From a virus, in the IMG/VR virus record IMGVR_UViG_3300001678_000033, positions 1-28,925 of that record: a stretch of 28,925 nucleotides of DNA. The stretch is one strand, 5' to 3'. The first letter of the stretch is position 1, and every line of letters begins with the position of its first letter. The position numbers were made by a program, and so were the translations under genes. Below, in pieces: positions 9,801 to 14,800 of this stretch. The notes under the pieces are model-generated. The model had not been told where the DNA came from. It was given only the letters and a program-made list of their open reading frames with translations, and searched no databases.

Positions 9801-11663
9801 TTTACACAAGATACCTCTAAGTACGGCAAAGGAACTCCAAAGGTATCGCAGACTAACTTATTTGGTAATAAGCAAGGATTTGATAGCAAGTGGTTAAAAG
9901 GGGCAGGACATCAGCCTACATTGCCTGGTATGGACTCTAAGAACGTATATACTGACAAGTGGAAGAAGCAGTTTATAAAGGACCTTACTAAGTATGGAAG
10001 AGGCTCTTCGCAACTAGACCTACTTCCACAAAATAGATTACCGTTCACAGGTCCGGGTATACCTAGAAGCAGCGGTCCGTCTATGAGAGCGAATGCAGCT
10101 AGATTTGGCAAGGCTTTCCTAAAATTTGGCTTAGGCCCTGTAGGGATAGGACTAACTGCAGCAGAATTAATATCTTGGTACATGGAAGAAGATGATACTG
10201 CTAAGAGTGTTATGGACGGGATTGGAGAAGACAATAAGGGTCTAGTAATAGACTTAGGACCTACACAGGGTAAGAGTGCTATAACAGGCAAAGAGTACGC
10301 TAACGGTGGAATGGCTAAGAAGTACGCTAGATTTGCACATGGCGGATTAGCTGGAATGGGGAGAAATGGAGATACTGAGCTAGCTCATGTAAACCCAGAA
10401 GAGTCTAAAGTACTTAAGTCTATGGGCGGGTCTGGTTCTATTAATCCTAAAACGGGTCTACGTGAGTACGCTGGAGGTAAGAGTTCATCTGAAGCAATAG
10501 ATAAGGCGAGACATCAGTTAGAGATATCGCACTTGCAAGCATTAATTGAAGTTTCGAAATCATCATTAGATCAAACAATATCTCATAAAGCCCTAAAAGA
10601 GAGTAGCAACGCTACCGACGCTGAGATTGCAGAAAGCTCCTTGAAGTTAAACGCTACTAACGCTAGAATGGAAAAGGCTATAGATAAACTAGCTAAGAGT
10701 TCAGGTCCTACAACGGCCGGAGTAAATAACAAGTACCTTGGAGAGTTGTTGGGCAATTCCTTTAAAAAAGGAATTGGAACGGCGATATTAAAGAACGACT
10801 GGTCAAATTTACTGGAAAATGTTGCTGGTTCCTTTGCAGAGGACTTACAAACCACTTACTTAGGTAATGCAGAAGTGGCGGCGAAGGAGATGTTTACACA
10901 AATGTTTACCGATGCTGATATGGGCGGGAATAGGAAAGTCTCAGACAAGTCTGATGTACAAATGGCTCCTGATGGTATCATGCAAGCTGTAGGCGACTTA
11001 TTTACTAATCACGGTAAAAATAGCTTCATGGATAATATAATTGGAGACCTAGGGGGACTATTCAGCGGAGCCGGAAAGTCTCTAGGTAATGCTGGCAACG
11101 GAATATGGGGTATGTTATCTAACATGTTCAGCAGCATGTTCTCTAAAGGTGGCTATGCTCAGTTTTCTAAAGGCGGATTTGCTAAATTTGCAGAGGGCGG
11201 TAACGTACGCGGATCAGGGGGTCCTACGTCGGATAGTATACCTGCTTGGTTATCTAATGGAGAGTACGTTATTAACGCGGAATCAACAGCACAGTATAGA
11301 CCTATTCTAGAGTCTATAAATGCTGGTGAACTAGCTAAGGGTGGATTTGCAAAGTTTGCTAAAGGTGGATTTGCTAAGTTCTCTGAGGGTGGTATATCTT
11401 CAGTAGAGTCAGCACTGCTATCCGGAGATAACATTGGTTACATAGCTCCTATAGCACAACCTAGTAACAAAGCTTCTTCAGGCTCGTCTACTAATACTGT
11501 TAATGTTACAGTTAACGTATCCAGCGCTGGAACTTCTGTAGATGTAGAGGATTCTCAGGGAGATGTAGAAAAGTCTAGAGCACTAGGAGATATGATAGGT
11601 CTTAAGATACAACAACAACTTATAGAGGAGCAAAAGCCTGGCGGTCTTTTGAGTGAGTACTAA
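852..11663 (+). CDS. H: Tape measure protein, 3603 residues, lambda gpH-like
   Basis: This is the tail length ruler, packed inside the tube and released at DNA ejection. Its position after G/GT and before M, plus its size, make the call firm. Residues about 1-450 are basic and helical. Residues about 490-670 carry the classic tape measure segment (SIASGFDSSQIEKMAVAARN, later LGIILRLETASAKYAKTL). Hydrophobic stretches lie near 454-490, 667-702, 1075-1115, 2842-2866 and 3085-3110. Residues about 1200-2350 are long coiled-coil-like helices. From about 2397 the protein changes to Gly-rich modules with three copies of a 28-residue motif (2397, 2609, 3449), a possible inserted domain (about 2680-2820) and duplicated charged blocks. 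The C terminus (NTVNVTVNVSSAG then KPGGLL) is typical of the family. No lysozyme or peptidase motif was recognised. The start lies 7 bases after the GT stop; its ribosome site is weak (AGGT at 840-843), suggesting translational coupling. Confidence 0.95.
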   Translation: MASKNKNIQIIVTSKGLKEVKRDLVSIRKLTGPGKSNSIKVNLSVNQQGFQQSVQKAFNSIASKKIKLSVNQKHLTKSLNEAIRKIEARGIRLNAATSVTGSRNGDDKSTSKIAASNMIGGVAYQREQAEATRAGTNAQNDGNRITQKLGDDLSGLSRAIDHLSDTTKAFTKSATKMDAMIKGLNAELKHSRRVSEALHIVIKASAKSYAAGNKINMQVARQAALTNKNLERLIRGLLHLEIATKKGLGQPTKSAQGDLDQMASRAHTRRSISTGLGMATGFDPGADPAKSRERSLYNLNKNISQAQEVGSPTFTHEKEKYNVASTVDMQHALGSANKLAILDSLKSTTESSKNKSGDASKIENDKVAKSAAKLAAQQKLGTAAEKAHTKAVNADTAALNKNIQVDKSSKKGQQAPSRGGAPVAVTGGKRPVDSYTRNRGIIGTKGGGGDFSHMASGMGGFVGVYAEIAAKTFALGAAFRALKEAADFGVLIDGMKAYEAASGASLLTVARKVKEITQHTVGLKQASQSVTMSIASGFDSSQIEKMAVAARNAGMALGRDLGDSLERVIKGVTKAEPELLDELGIILRLETASAKYAKTLDKSVKELTIFEKQQAVLNEVLDQADKKFGLLGSQMEGKANSFSALAASLTDGALKLGNDAMDWNMFFGVGSLKDVAGFFAENATAVIAAMAGLASFLLRGIMPQFSKFNDSYAKKAEGLVATNKRLTRSFKDARSDVSSMRERGAESLGSASAGEYEQAISSQFRKGTKQGSIGLAYSGVVAGVDAAYDEPETLAASKFIEKDRYDEPVKGATKLTQSQQAASYMQRELGGQVTEALKQVDTTKAKTAKIVHEGLNIDTTLDRRQLQDLQSSYLAVEKAQAEALGDPEAIKRTTKAMDKHLQTLSTRSQAAGANANKWQKSWSNSLNAVKVAHLDWASKSSQANKIVAEAQTQVQNTFEHEGLLAGLGHAKSRAIEVRAELTKIIAMSKQASEEARKASKEKYRKSKSIAKTDALPNNNLDRSAGLLIKTRAAGKLGDRLGNKALDKYHASSQALLRTWLRIQKAVVGTKLKTVPLVGAVKSMSSFAMKAIQVVAVVTMVESAVKGLFSAFGLTTKYVSKSISSMKSFGDELDSQQEKWKGYKSQIASFTSGFVGLGDAAKHSAESLSSFSSGFQKMTTDASIAFENLTWGDKLGEFYSEWTFWNDSMDEQLETQAKKFKQVIQQSVHLRQVASAAGISTENITMLQDNGKPSAEMTNFIKHAKLAEEAARNLSGNIKGLGTAYKDLGSATDAFNKGIIPSTVFDTIVKGTNTVVKAFKSSFLTKEAKSGLRDEIGKLAIAAQDAISDIDKMEDTFKVKIFKGSNFNIAAMKKTFDEKGDVNGYERRFTDERLEGLNKTERSGKRGHVTKESTSNWAAASREEQKARILAHAEAALKSQFSEMPEGELAKIQDTVSKKMVAGLAKLEATSTSKGYSSKELTKLYKETMKESVTDKALKSYGYSNIIRSQLDTLQNSTKNAIQHWTGKNLSDLANVSTKEELDTNLKKMGVALEEYNAKMRASQAIAQNLKSEIAELNYNKSKFEKAGTSSALASSLITQNDVIRKQTTLLVNQKEHMEASLDMENGAIADTIANTQTKIAINLKQAEITRATESILSTSLIKHKAINLEVGKWVDNATKINTIYGTTLSSLLSIGAITTKSSTAQNYLLKQKSEEISLIKKIAALHAERAAKLEDQSAEEQARIKAEYTGREDILRLSTKANKENSKRAFDKSMLEHRINSYETLLQRAKDYAGLINQITQAEFSLGGISKSSNMVEEFFNSKGSLDQEYDSIKAIRDERQKMAMDEAQNKAATLELHTAENEHARNIYLKKSEILQVETAIKLQLLAQTSAVEAQDKLLSAREAKSSAQLASINKANNAAGIASKKELIADRLKEKTSKRILATAMLTKKLNSVGTSVEEKAAINKKIQAQSISLESDRLSAINAMVDALREEHDLRKASGELLLQEELAYRAMEEAKNYNATDSAADAIYANVDSGVDLITSNLKEFGTIYGNVGKERFDNQRWMDFGERLIDQGAEDSKRIIKSAIGGELTLEQTSKASLVKLGITNFTLEELLATQKDVLNATLALGNRSSLLKTDVVTKAFTDPELATDDTRKALIDAAKVITQKIGTEQGNSTTILVDQLITINSTLNKLGNGLTVAITKGLTEFTKKEVTKEALDIEIGKKEAKSTISTSSEALSAIGTIEVNFGGLQDYLTKQLANPTTTLKGAEALQKALAGLGDKFPGLISQSKRLVDSLTSSKTAVDLNTEEHKLGTTAQKEGTIGLAENTTAVKSKEPISNVTNNITNVTNLAVDTEAVATIVSEALINRADRQKNRGNRDTVVFDKGVLDLARGGHITGPGGPKDDVIPAWLSNGEFVVNAAAANDNRSLLEHINSGNKISGFAEGTATSTGDPFGAAPTWDPIGLYSSLTPIAQGILDKVDSTTLVILDFLNPIVGLGDTADNMLIELMLFNTSFDDLLSELQYVQPGSEGNLIENINSAFAELKPVFADLKPILSDLKPIMERLSKGGVWDTLFPDSESEVQAPRVMRNRRSASSVEVEKRANGGAIRGPGGPKEDLIPALLSNGEYVINAASTKKHEPLIQAINEDNVSQFMSGGRANDDIARFNGGGMVPPKTNTKAVKAIYAGRFSKGVEFAHWPSETRGMKNGIQGSVRYVREGNKIVNMRMDAPKGGPSSAQLLNALLKNNPEITSIDPLQTTPGKKFKDPKGYGINKMRGGGDQSLKTLRYLAGLHGVEVLETYEEMEDRWARESKVKDVEKRTMPRKGASMQSMPKAGLLKTALRFVPGLGAAITAADFASMYNPFEKEYTSVMERDFSDKKGKKDNPFGSLNLKFAEGGIAKFMSGGPVDEDEYAKGRAWQKHLKEYQKEYQPKYRAKKKLEAAADAEKKAKKAIYNKEYNARKKAEKLAKPTEAPWKKQFTQDTSKYGKGTPKVSQTNLFGNKQGFDSKWLKGAGHQPTLPGMDSKNVYTDKWKKQFIKDLTKYGRGSSQLDLLPQNRLPFTGPGIPRSSGPSMRANAARFGKAFLKFGLGPVGIGLTAAELISWYMEEDDTAKSVMDGIGEDNKGLVIDLGPTQGKSAITGKEYANGGMAKKYARFAHGGLAGMGRNGDTELAHVNPEESKVLKSMGGSGSINPKTGLREYAGGKSSSEAIDKARHQLEISHLQALIEVSKSSLDQTISHKALKESSNATDAEIAESSLKLNATNARMEKAIDKLAKSSGPTTAGVNNKYLGELLGNSFKKGIGTAILKNDWSNLLENVAGSFAEDLQTTYLGNAEVAAKEMFTQMFTDADMGGNRKVSDKSDVQMAPDGIMQAVGDLFTNHGKNSFMDNIIGDLGGLFSGAGKSLGNAGNGIWGMLSNMFSSMFSKGGYAQFSKGGFAKFAEGGNVRGSGGPTSDSIPAWLSNGEYVINAESTAQYRPILESINAGELAKGGFAKFAKGGFAKFSEGGISSVESALLSGDNIGYIAPIAQPSNKASSGSSTNTVNVTVNVSSAGTSVDVEDSQGDVEKSRALGDMIGLKIQQQLIEEQKPGGLLSEY
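8040..8123 (+). repeat. Tape measure Gly/Pro motif, copy 1
   Basis: Residues 2397-2424 of the tape measure. Key residues are GG, GPGGP, D, IPAWLSNGEF and VNA. It is one of three copies of 28 residues in this protein. The motif is widespread in the C-terminal part of lambda-type tape measures; its exact role is not established. Confidence 0.85.
8676..8759 (+). repeat. Tape measure Gly/Pro motif, copy 2
   Basis: Residues 2609-2636: GGAIRGPGGPKEDLIPALLS followed by NGEYVINA. It has the same length and residue pattern as the copies at 8040 and 11196. Confidence 0.85.
9789..10004 (+). repeat. Duplicated WKKQF block in the tape measure
   Basis: Two related 15-residue segments begin at residue 2980 (WKKQFTQDTSKYGKG, 9789-9833) and residue 3037 (WKKQFIKDLTKYGRG, 9960-10004), 57 residues apart. 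They mark an internal duplication in the charged region between Gly/Pro motif copies 2 and 3. Confidence 0.75.
11142..11201 (+). repeat. Short GGFAKF repeats, block 1
   Basis: Residues 3431-3450 read SKGGYAQFSKGGFAKFAEGG, two to three iterations of an 8-residue unit KGGFAKFx. The same unit occurs again at 11334-11393 and, in looser form, near 9546 (EGGIAKFMSGG) and 10306 (NGGMAKKYARF). Confidence 0.75.
11196..11279 (+). repeat. Tape measure Gly/Pro motif, copy 3
   Basis: Residues 3449-3476: GGNVRGSGGPTSDSIPAWLS followed by NGEYVINA. The first Pro of GPGGP is Ser here. The copy lies between two FAKF-type short repeat blocks. Confidence 0.85.
11334..11393 (+). repeat. Short GGFAKF repeats, block 2
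   Basis: Residues 3495-3514 read AKGGFAKFAKGGFAKFSEGG, the same 8-residue unit as the block at 11142. The two blocks flank the third Gly/Pro motif. Confidence 0.75.
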
Positions 11664-11665
11664 TT

Positions 11666-12016
11666 ATGGCAAGTGAATTTAATACACAAGTAGGGATTAA
11701 CCCTGCTAAAGGTTTTAAAGAAAACCGTGTACAAAAAATACTTAAGTCCCAGTTTGGTGACGGGTATATGCAGAGGACTGTAGAGGGGTTAAACAACCAC
11801 TCTAGTACTTTTTCTTTGAACTTTGTAAACAGAACCCCAGAGGAGGCAAGTGTAATAACAGACTTTCTTGAGGCACGAGGTGGGTTTAGAAGCTTTACAT
11901 GGACTCCTCCTGGAAGAGACAAAGAGATAAAAGTATTCTGTGATAAGTGGTCGGAGACTTATGTGGGGCACTCTACTATAAGTATAGAGGCTACTTTCAC
12001 TAAGGTGTACGAGTGA
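11666..12016 (+). CDS. M: Minor tail protein, lambda gpM-like
   Basis: This 116-residue protein is the size of lambda gpM (about 109) and lies directly after the tape measure and before L, as in lambda. Visible family features are an early GFKENRVQKILKSQFGDGY segment (a basic residue run leading to FGDGY), the central FSLNFVNRTPEEASVITDFL segment and the aromatic block RSFTWTPPG followed by a C-terminal beta strand (STISIEATFTKVYE). Proteins of this family join the distal tail tip complex and are needed to complete the initiator on which the tube polymerises. The ATG follows the tape measure stop by 2 bases. The stop overlaps the GTG start of L, so the two are probably translationally coupled. 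Confidence 0.9.
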   Translation: MASEFNTQVGINPAKGFKENRVQKILKSQFGDGYMQRTVEGLNNHSSTFSLNFVNRTPEEASVITDFLEARGGFRSFTWTPPGRDKEIKVFCDKWSETYVGHSTISIEATFTKVYE

Positions 12017-12855
12017 GTTCACATTACCCCTCGTCTGTAGTACTGGATATTTATAGCTTAGCCCCTGGGGAGCTTATAGAATTATTCGAGATAGACCTTA
12101 GTAAGGTGACTAAGCAGGATAAAGATGTATTCTACTTTCACTCGGGAACTTCAGTTATAGGCTCCTCTATAGTATGGCAGGAAGTAGAATACGTATCCTT
12201 CCCCATAGAGATTACAGGCTTTGAGTATAATGGTAAAGGTAAACTACCTAGCCCTATGTTAAAGATAGCTAATATAACGGGGATTCTTGTATCCCTACTA
12301 AGGGAGCATGAAGATTTATTAGGTGCCAAAGTTACTAGACATAGAACATTTGCCAAGTACCTAGACCCATTATGTGTTAGAAACGATAATGGGGCAGTGG
12401 CTGTTGGTATACACAATGAAACGGACTGTACCCAGCTAATGTTGCAAGAACCATTCGAAGCTCATACATGGCATCCTAATGAGTCAGCAGACCCTACAGC
12501 TAGCTTCCCGGACGATATATACTATATAGACCGAAAGAAGCAAGAAAATAGAATAGTAATAGAATTCGAACTGTCTACTGCTTTTGATGTACATGGAGTT
12601 AAGCTTCCTAGAAGGCAGATGATATCTAACACCTGCACCTGGGAGTATGGTCCTGACAGTATTAATAGAACAGGTAGTGCAGAGGGTTGCTCCTGGCTTA
12701 GAAACAACGATAAAATGTTTGATTCTTCTGACCAGCCTGTTACGGACTCCACTAAAGACGTATGTGGAAAGAGAGTAGGAAGCTGCGAACTTAGATTCGG
12801 AGAAACAGAGATATTACCTTATGGAGGATTCCCTGGGTCTAATGTAGGGTTTTAG
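12013..12855 (+). CDS. L: Minor tail protein, lambda gpL-like, with Fe-S cluster cysteines
   Basis: This is a 280-residue tail tip protein that starts with GTG at 12013, overlapping the M stop as GTGA. The N-terminal half (VVLDIYSLAPGELIELFEID, then FHSGTSVIG, WQEVEYVSFPIEITGFEYNG, LPSPMLKIANITG) matches the gpL family. The C-terminal part carries four cysteines at residues 208 (NTCTWEYG), 226 (GCSW), 251 (VCGK) and 258 (SCELRFG). Their arrangement resembles that of the ligands for the [4Fe-4S] cluster reported for lambda gpL. It ends in LPYGGFPGSNVGF, the conserved tail of the family. It is somewhat longer than lambda gpL (232), with extra residues around 115-165 that include two further Cys. 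The protein forms part of the tip hub next to J. Confidence 0.92.
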   Translation: MSSHYPSSVVLDIYSLAPGELIELFEIDLSKVTKQDKDVFYFHSGTSVIGSSIVWQEVEYVSFPIEITGFEYNGKGKLPSPMLKIANITGILVSLLREHEDLLGAKVTRHRTFAKYLDPLCVRNDNGAVAVGIHNETDCTQLMLQEPFEAHTWHPNESADPTASFPDDIYYIDRKKQENRIVIEFELSTAFDVHGVKLPRRQMISNTCTWEYGPDSINRTGSAEGCSWLRNNDKMFDSSDQPVTDSTKDVCGKRVGSCELRFGETEILPYGGFPGSNVGF

Positions 12856-12857
12856 CT

Positions 12858-13574
12858 ATGGAAAACAATATGAGAGAGCACGCTAAGCGTGAGTACCCAA
12901 GAGAAGCATGCGGATTAGTAGTAGAAATAGAGGGAGAAGAAATATACTTCCCCTGCAAGAACTTATCTGAAAACAGTGACCAAGACTTTATACTAGACCC
13001 TAGGGACTACGCGGACGCAGAAGATGCTGGTACTATAAGGGCAGTATTTCACTCTCACCCTAATGGGTCGTGCAATCCCAGTCCTGCAGACTTAGTATCT
13101 TGTGAGACCTCTATGCTGCCTTGGGTAATATTAAGCTGGCCTGCTAACAGCTTCTATAGATTTGCACCTACTGGGTACTCTGCAGAACTAGAGGGCCGAC
13201 CGTTCTACTATGGGGTACTAGACTGCTGCACTCTGTGCAGAGACCTGTACAGTAGAGAACTATCTATAGATTTTGAGTGTATAGACTCTTCAGGGGTTTA
13301 TCCTAAATTAAACTGGTGGGAAGATAAAGGTGCTGACTACTACGTAGATAACTTTGAGTCACAAGGATTTGTAAAACTGACTGATGAGACCCCTAAGAAG
13401 TACGATATATTCTTAATGAAAGTAGCGTCCCACTCTGCCAACCATGCAGCTGTATACCTGGGAGGCTGCTCTATAATACACCATCTATCGAATAGGCTAT
13501 CTATAAAAGAAGTGTATACCGGATACTGGCAGAAGCATACAGTTCACCATTTAAGACACAAGTCTCTATGCTAA
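12858..13574 (+). CDS. K: Tail tip peptidase, lambda gpK-like (JAMM + NlpC/P60)
   Basis: The 238 residues form two peptidase-type domains. The N-terminal JAMM (Mov34/MPN) domain has Glu16, the motif H65-S-H67, and then S75-P-A-D78, which fits H-x-H-x7-S-x-x-D exactly. The C-terminal NlpC/P60 domain has the likely nucleophile Cys123 in LDCCTLCRDLY, the His196 region (NHAAVYLGG) and a third polar residue candidate near IIHH. Both active sites look intact. gpK proteins are required for tail tip assembly and are thought to cleave a tail protein and/or peptidoglycan; the substrate cannot be told from sequence. The gene begins 2 bases after L and overlaps the first I gene by 7 bases. Confidence 0.93.
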   Translation: MENNMREHAKREYPREACGLVVEIEGEEIYFPCKNLSENSDQDFILDPRDYADAEDAGTIRAVFHSHPNGSCNPSPADLVSCETSMLPWVILSWPANSFYRFAPTGYSAELEGRPFYYGVLDCCTLCRDLYSRELSIDFECIDSSGVYPKLNWWEDKGADYYVDNFESQGFVKLTDETPKKYDIFLMKVASHSANHAAVYLGGCSIIHHLSNRLSIKEVYTGYWQKHTVHHLRHKSLC

Positions 13575-14191
13575 CCGATGTACGACTGTATGGAGAGCTA
13601 GCAGATAAATATGGTAAGGAGTTCCGTTTTGACATAGACTCACCGAAGGATGCAGTAGCCGCATTAGTGGCCAACTTCAGCACCTTTAGGGAGACTATGG
13701 AGGGGGAGGATAAGTACTACGCAGTAATATACGAGGAAGAAAACCTTGATGTAGATACCTTAGTATTAAAGAAGTTTGAAACTACCGGTACTTTAAAGAT
13801 AATACCTGTTATAAGAGGCTCCGGAGACTCTGCACTGGGTAAGATAATAATAGGGGCGTTAATAATATACGCAGCTACTCTTATACCGGGATCCACTGCT
13901 ACCTTTATGCAGCTACTTAGCGGCGCAGAGACTGTGTCCTTCTTACAAACCACCTTAGTATACCTAGGAAAAAGCGTTATGATGAGTGGAGTTACCCAGG
14001 CACTCGCCCCTACCCCTGGCACTGCTACTAGGGCAGATAAGGTAGAGAACTACTATTTCAATGGACCCGTTAATACAACAAGACACGGGAACCCTGTTCC
14101 TATAGCCTATGGCCAACTAATGGTGGGGGGAGCAGTAATAAGTGCTCAAATAGTATCACAAGACAGAACCATTTTAGAGGATAACAGCTAA
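13568..14191 (+). CDS. I: Tail assembly protein, lambda gpI-like, copy 1
   Basis: A 207-residue protein. The N-terminal 80 residues look like a beta-grasp (ubiquitin-like) domain (DVRLYGELADKYGKEFRFDI and GTLKIIPVIRGSG). A hydrophobic Gly/Ala-rich segment follows (KIIIGALIIYAATLIPG). The conserved C-terminal part includes NYYFNGPVNTTRHGNPVPIA and GGAVISAQIVSQD. This is the architecture of lambda gpI, which lies between K and J and is needed for tip assembly. The neighbouring gene encodes a second protein of the same type. Over 41 C-terminal residues the two agree at about 34 positions, but their N-terminal parts are clearly diverged. The stop overlaps the next start as TAATG. Confidence 0.9.
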   Translation: MLTDVRLYGELADKYGKEFRFDIDSPKDAVAALVANFSTFRETMEGEDKYYAVIYEEENLDVDTLVLKKFETTGTLKIIPVIRGSGDSALGKIIIGALIIYAATLIPGSTATFMQLLSGAETVSFLQTTLVYLGKSVMMSGVTQALAPTPGTATRADKVENYYFNGPVNTTRHGNPVPIAYGQLMVGGAVISAQIVSQDRTILEDNS

Positions 14192-14787
14192 TGAGCACTA
14201 TAGTTTTATACGGACATTTAAGAGAGAAGTTGGGTAAGACCTACTCCCTAGATGTGCAATCTGCGGCAGAGGCGATAAGAGCAATGAGTGCCGTAGTACC
14301 TGGATTCAAAGAAGCTATACTAGGAAACGGGGAGACGCCTCTAGCCTATAAAGTATTAATAGGCGATAAAGTAGCTAGTATACACGAATATCAGAACCCA
14401 ACTAGCACCAGTACTATAAGGATAGTACCTGCTATTATGGGCTCCAAAAGTAAGACAGAACAAATACTAACTGGGGCCTTACTTATGTGGGCAGGCAGTG
14501 GCCTCGGGGGCCCGATAGTTCCAGGTGGTGACGGTCTGAGCATGATGCAAGCGGCAGGAAGTATGATGTCCAACTTCGGAATGTCTATGGTAATGTCCGG
14601 TATAGCACAAATGCTGGCACCTGACCCTGTGGATACCCCAGAGACGCCTAAGAACTACTACTTCAATGGCCCCGTTAATACAACAAAACAAGGAACTCCA
14701 GTACCCGTGGCCTACGGGCAGGTACTAGTAGGAGGAGCAGTAATAAGCGCTCAAATAGTCTCACAAGATAAAACCAGATTAGATTAG
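14191..14787 (+). CDS. I: Tail assembly protein, lambda gpI-like, copy 2
   Basis: A 198-residue paralogue of the preceding gene, starting at the TAATG overlap. It has the same order of parts: a beta-grasp-like N terminus (IVLYGHLREKLGKTYSLDV, TIRIVPAIMGS), a hydrophobic middle rich in Gly and Met (ILTGALLMWAGSGLGG, MSNFGMSMVMSGIAQMLAP) and the conserved C terminus (NYYFNGPVNTTKQGTPVPVA, GGAVISAQIVSQD). Lambda has a single I gene, so this is a duplication. The Met-rich middle differs from copy 1. The two proteins may form a hetero-oligomer in the tip or act at different assembly steps; the sequence does not decide. J starts 13 bases after the stop, with AGAGGA as its ribosome site. Confidence 0.9.
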   Translation: MSTIVLYGHLREKLGKTYSLDVQSAAEAIRAMSAVVPGFKEAILGNGETPLAYKVLIGDKVASIHEYQNPTSTSTIRIVPAIMGSKSKTEQILTGALLMWAGSGLGGPIVPGGDGLSMMQAAGSMMSNFGMSMVMSGIAQMLAPDPVDTPETPKNYYFNGPVNTTKQGTPVPVAYGQVLVGGAVISAQIVSQDKTRLD

Positions 14788-14800
14788 AGGATAAGTACCG

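Noticed and set aside
9697-9897. Plus-strand open frame of 66 codons in another phase of the tape measure
   Set aside because: Caused by the Lys-rich stretch in the real frame; no ribosome site and no coding features.
12013-12022. L gene starting at a later ATG instead of GTG
   Set aside because: GTG overlaps the M stop as GTGA, matching the coupling seen in other genes here, and the early residues (VVLDIYSLAPGE) belong to the family.
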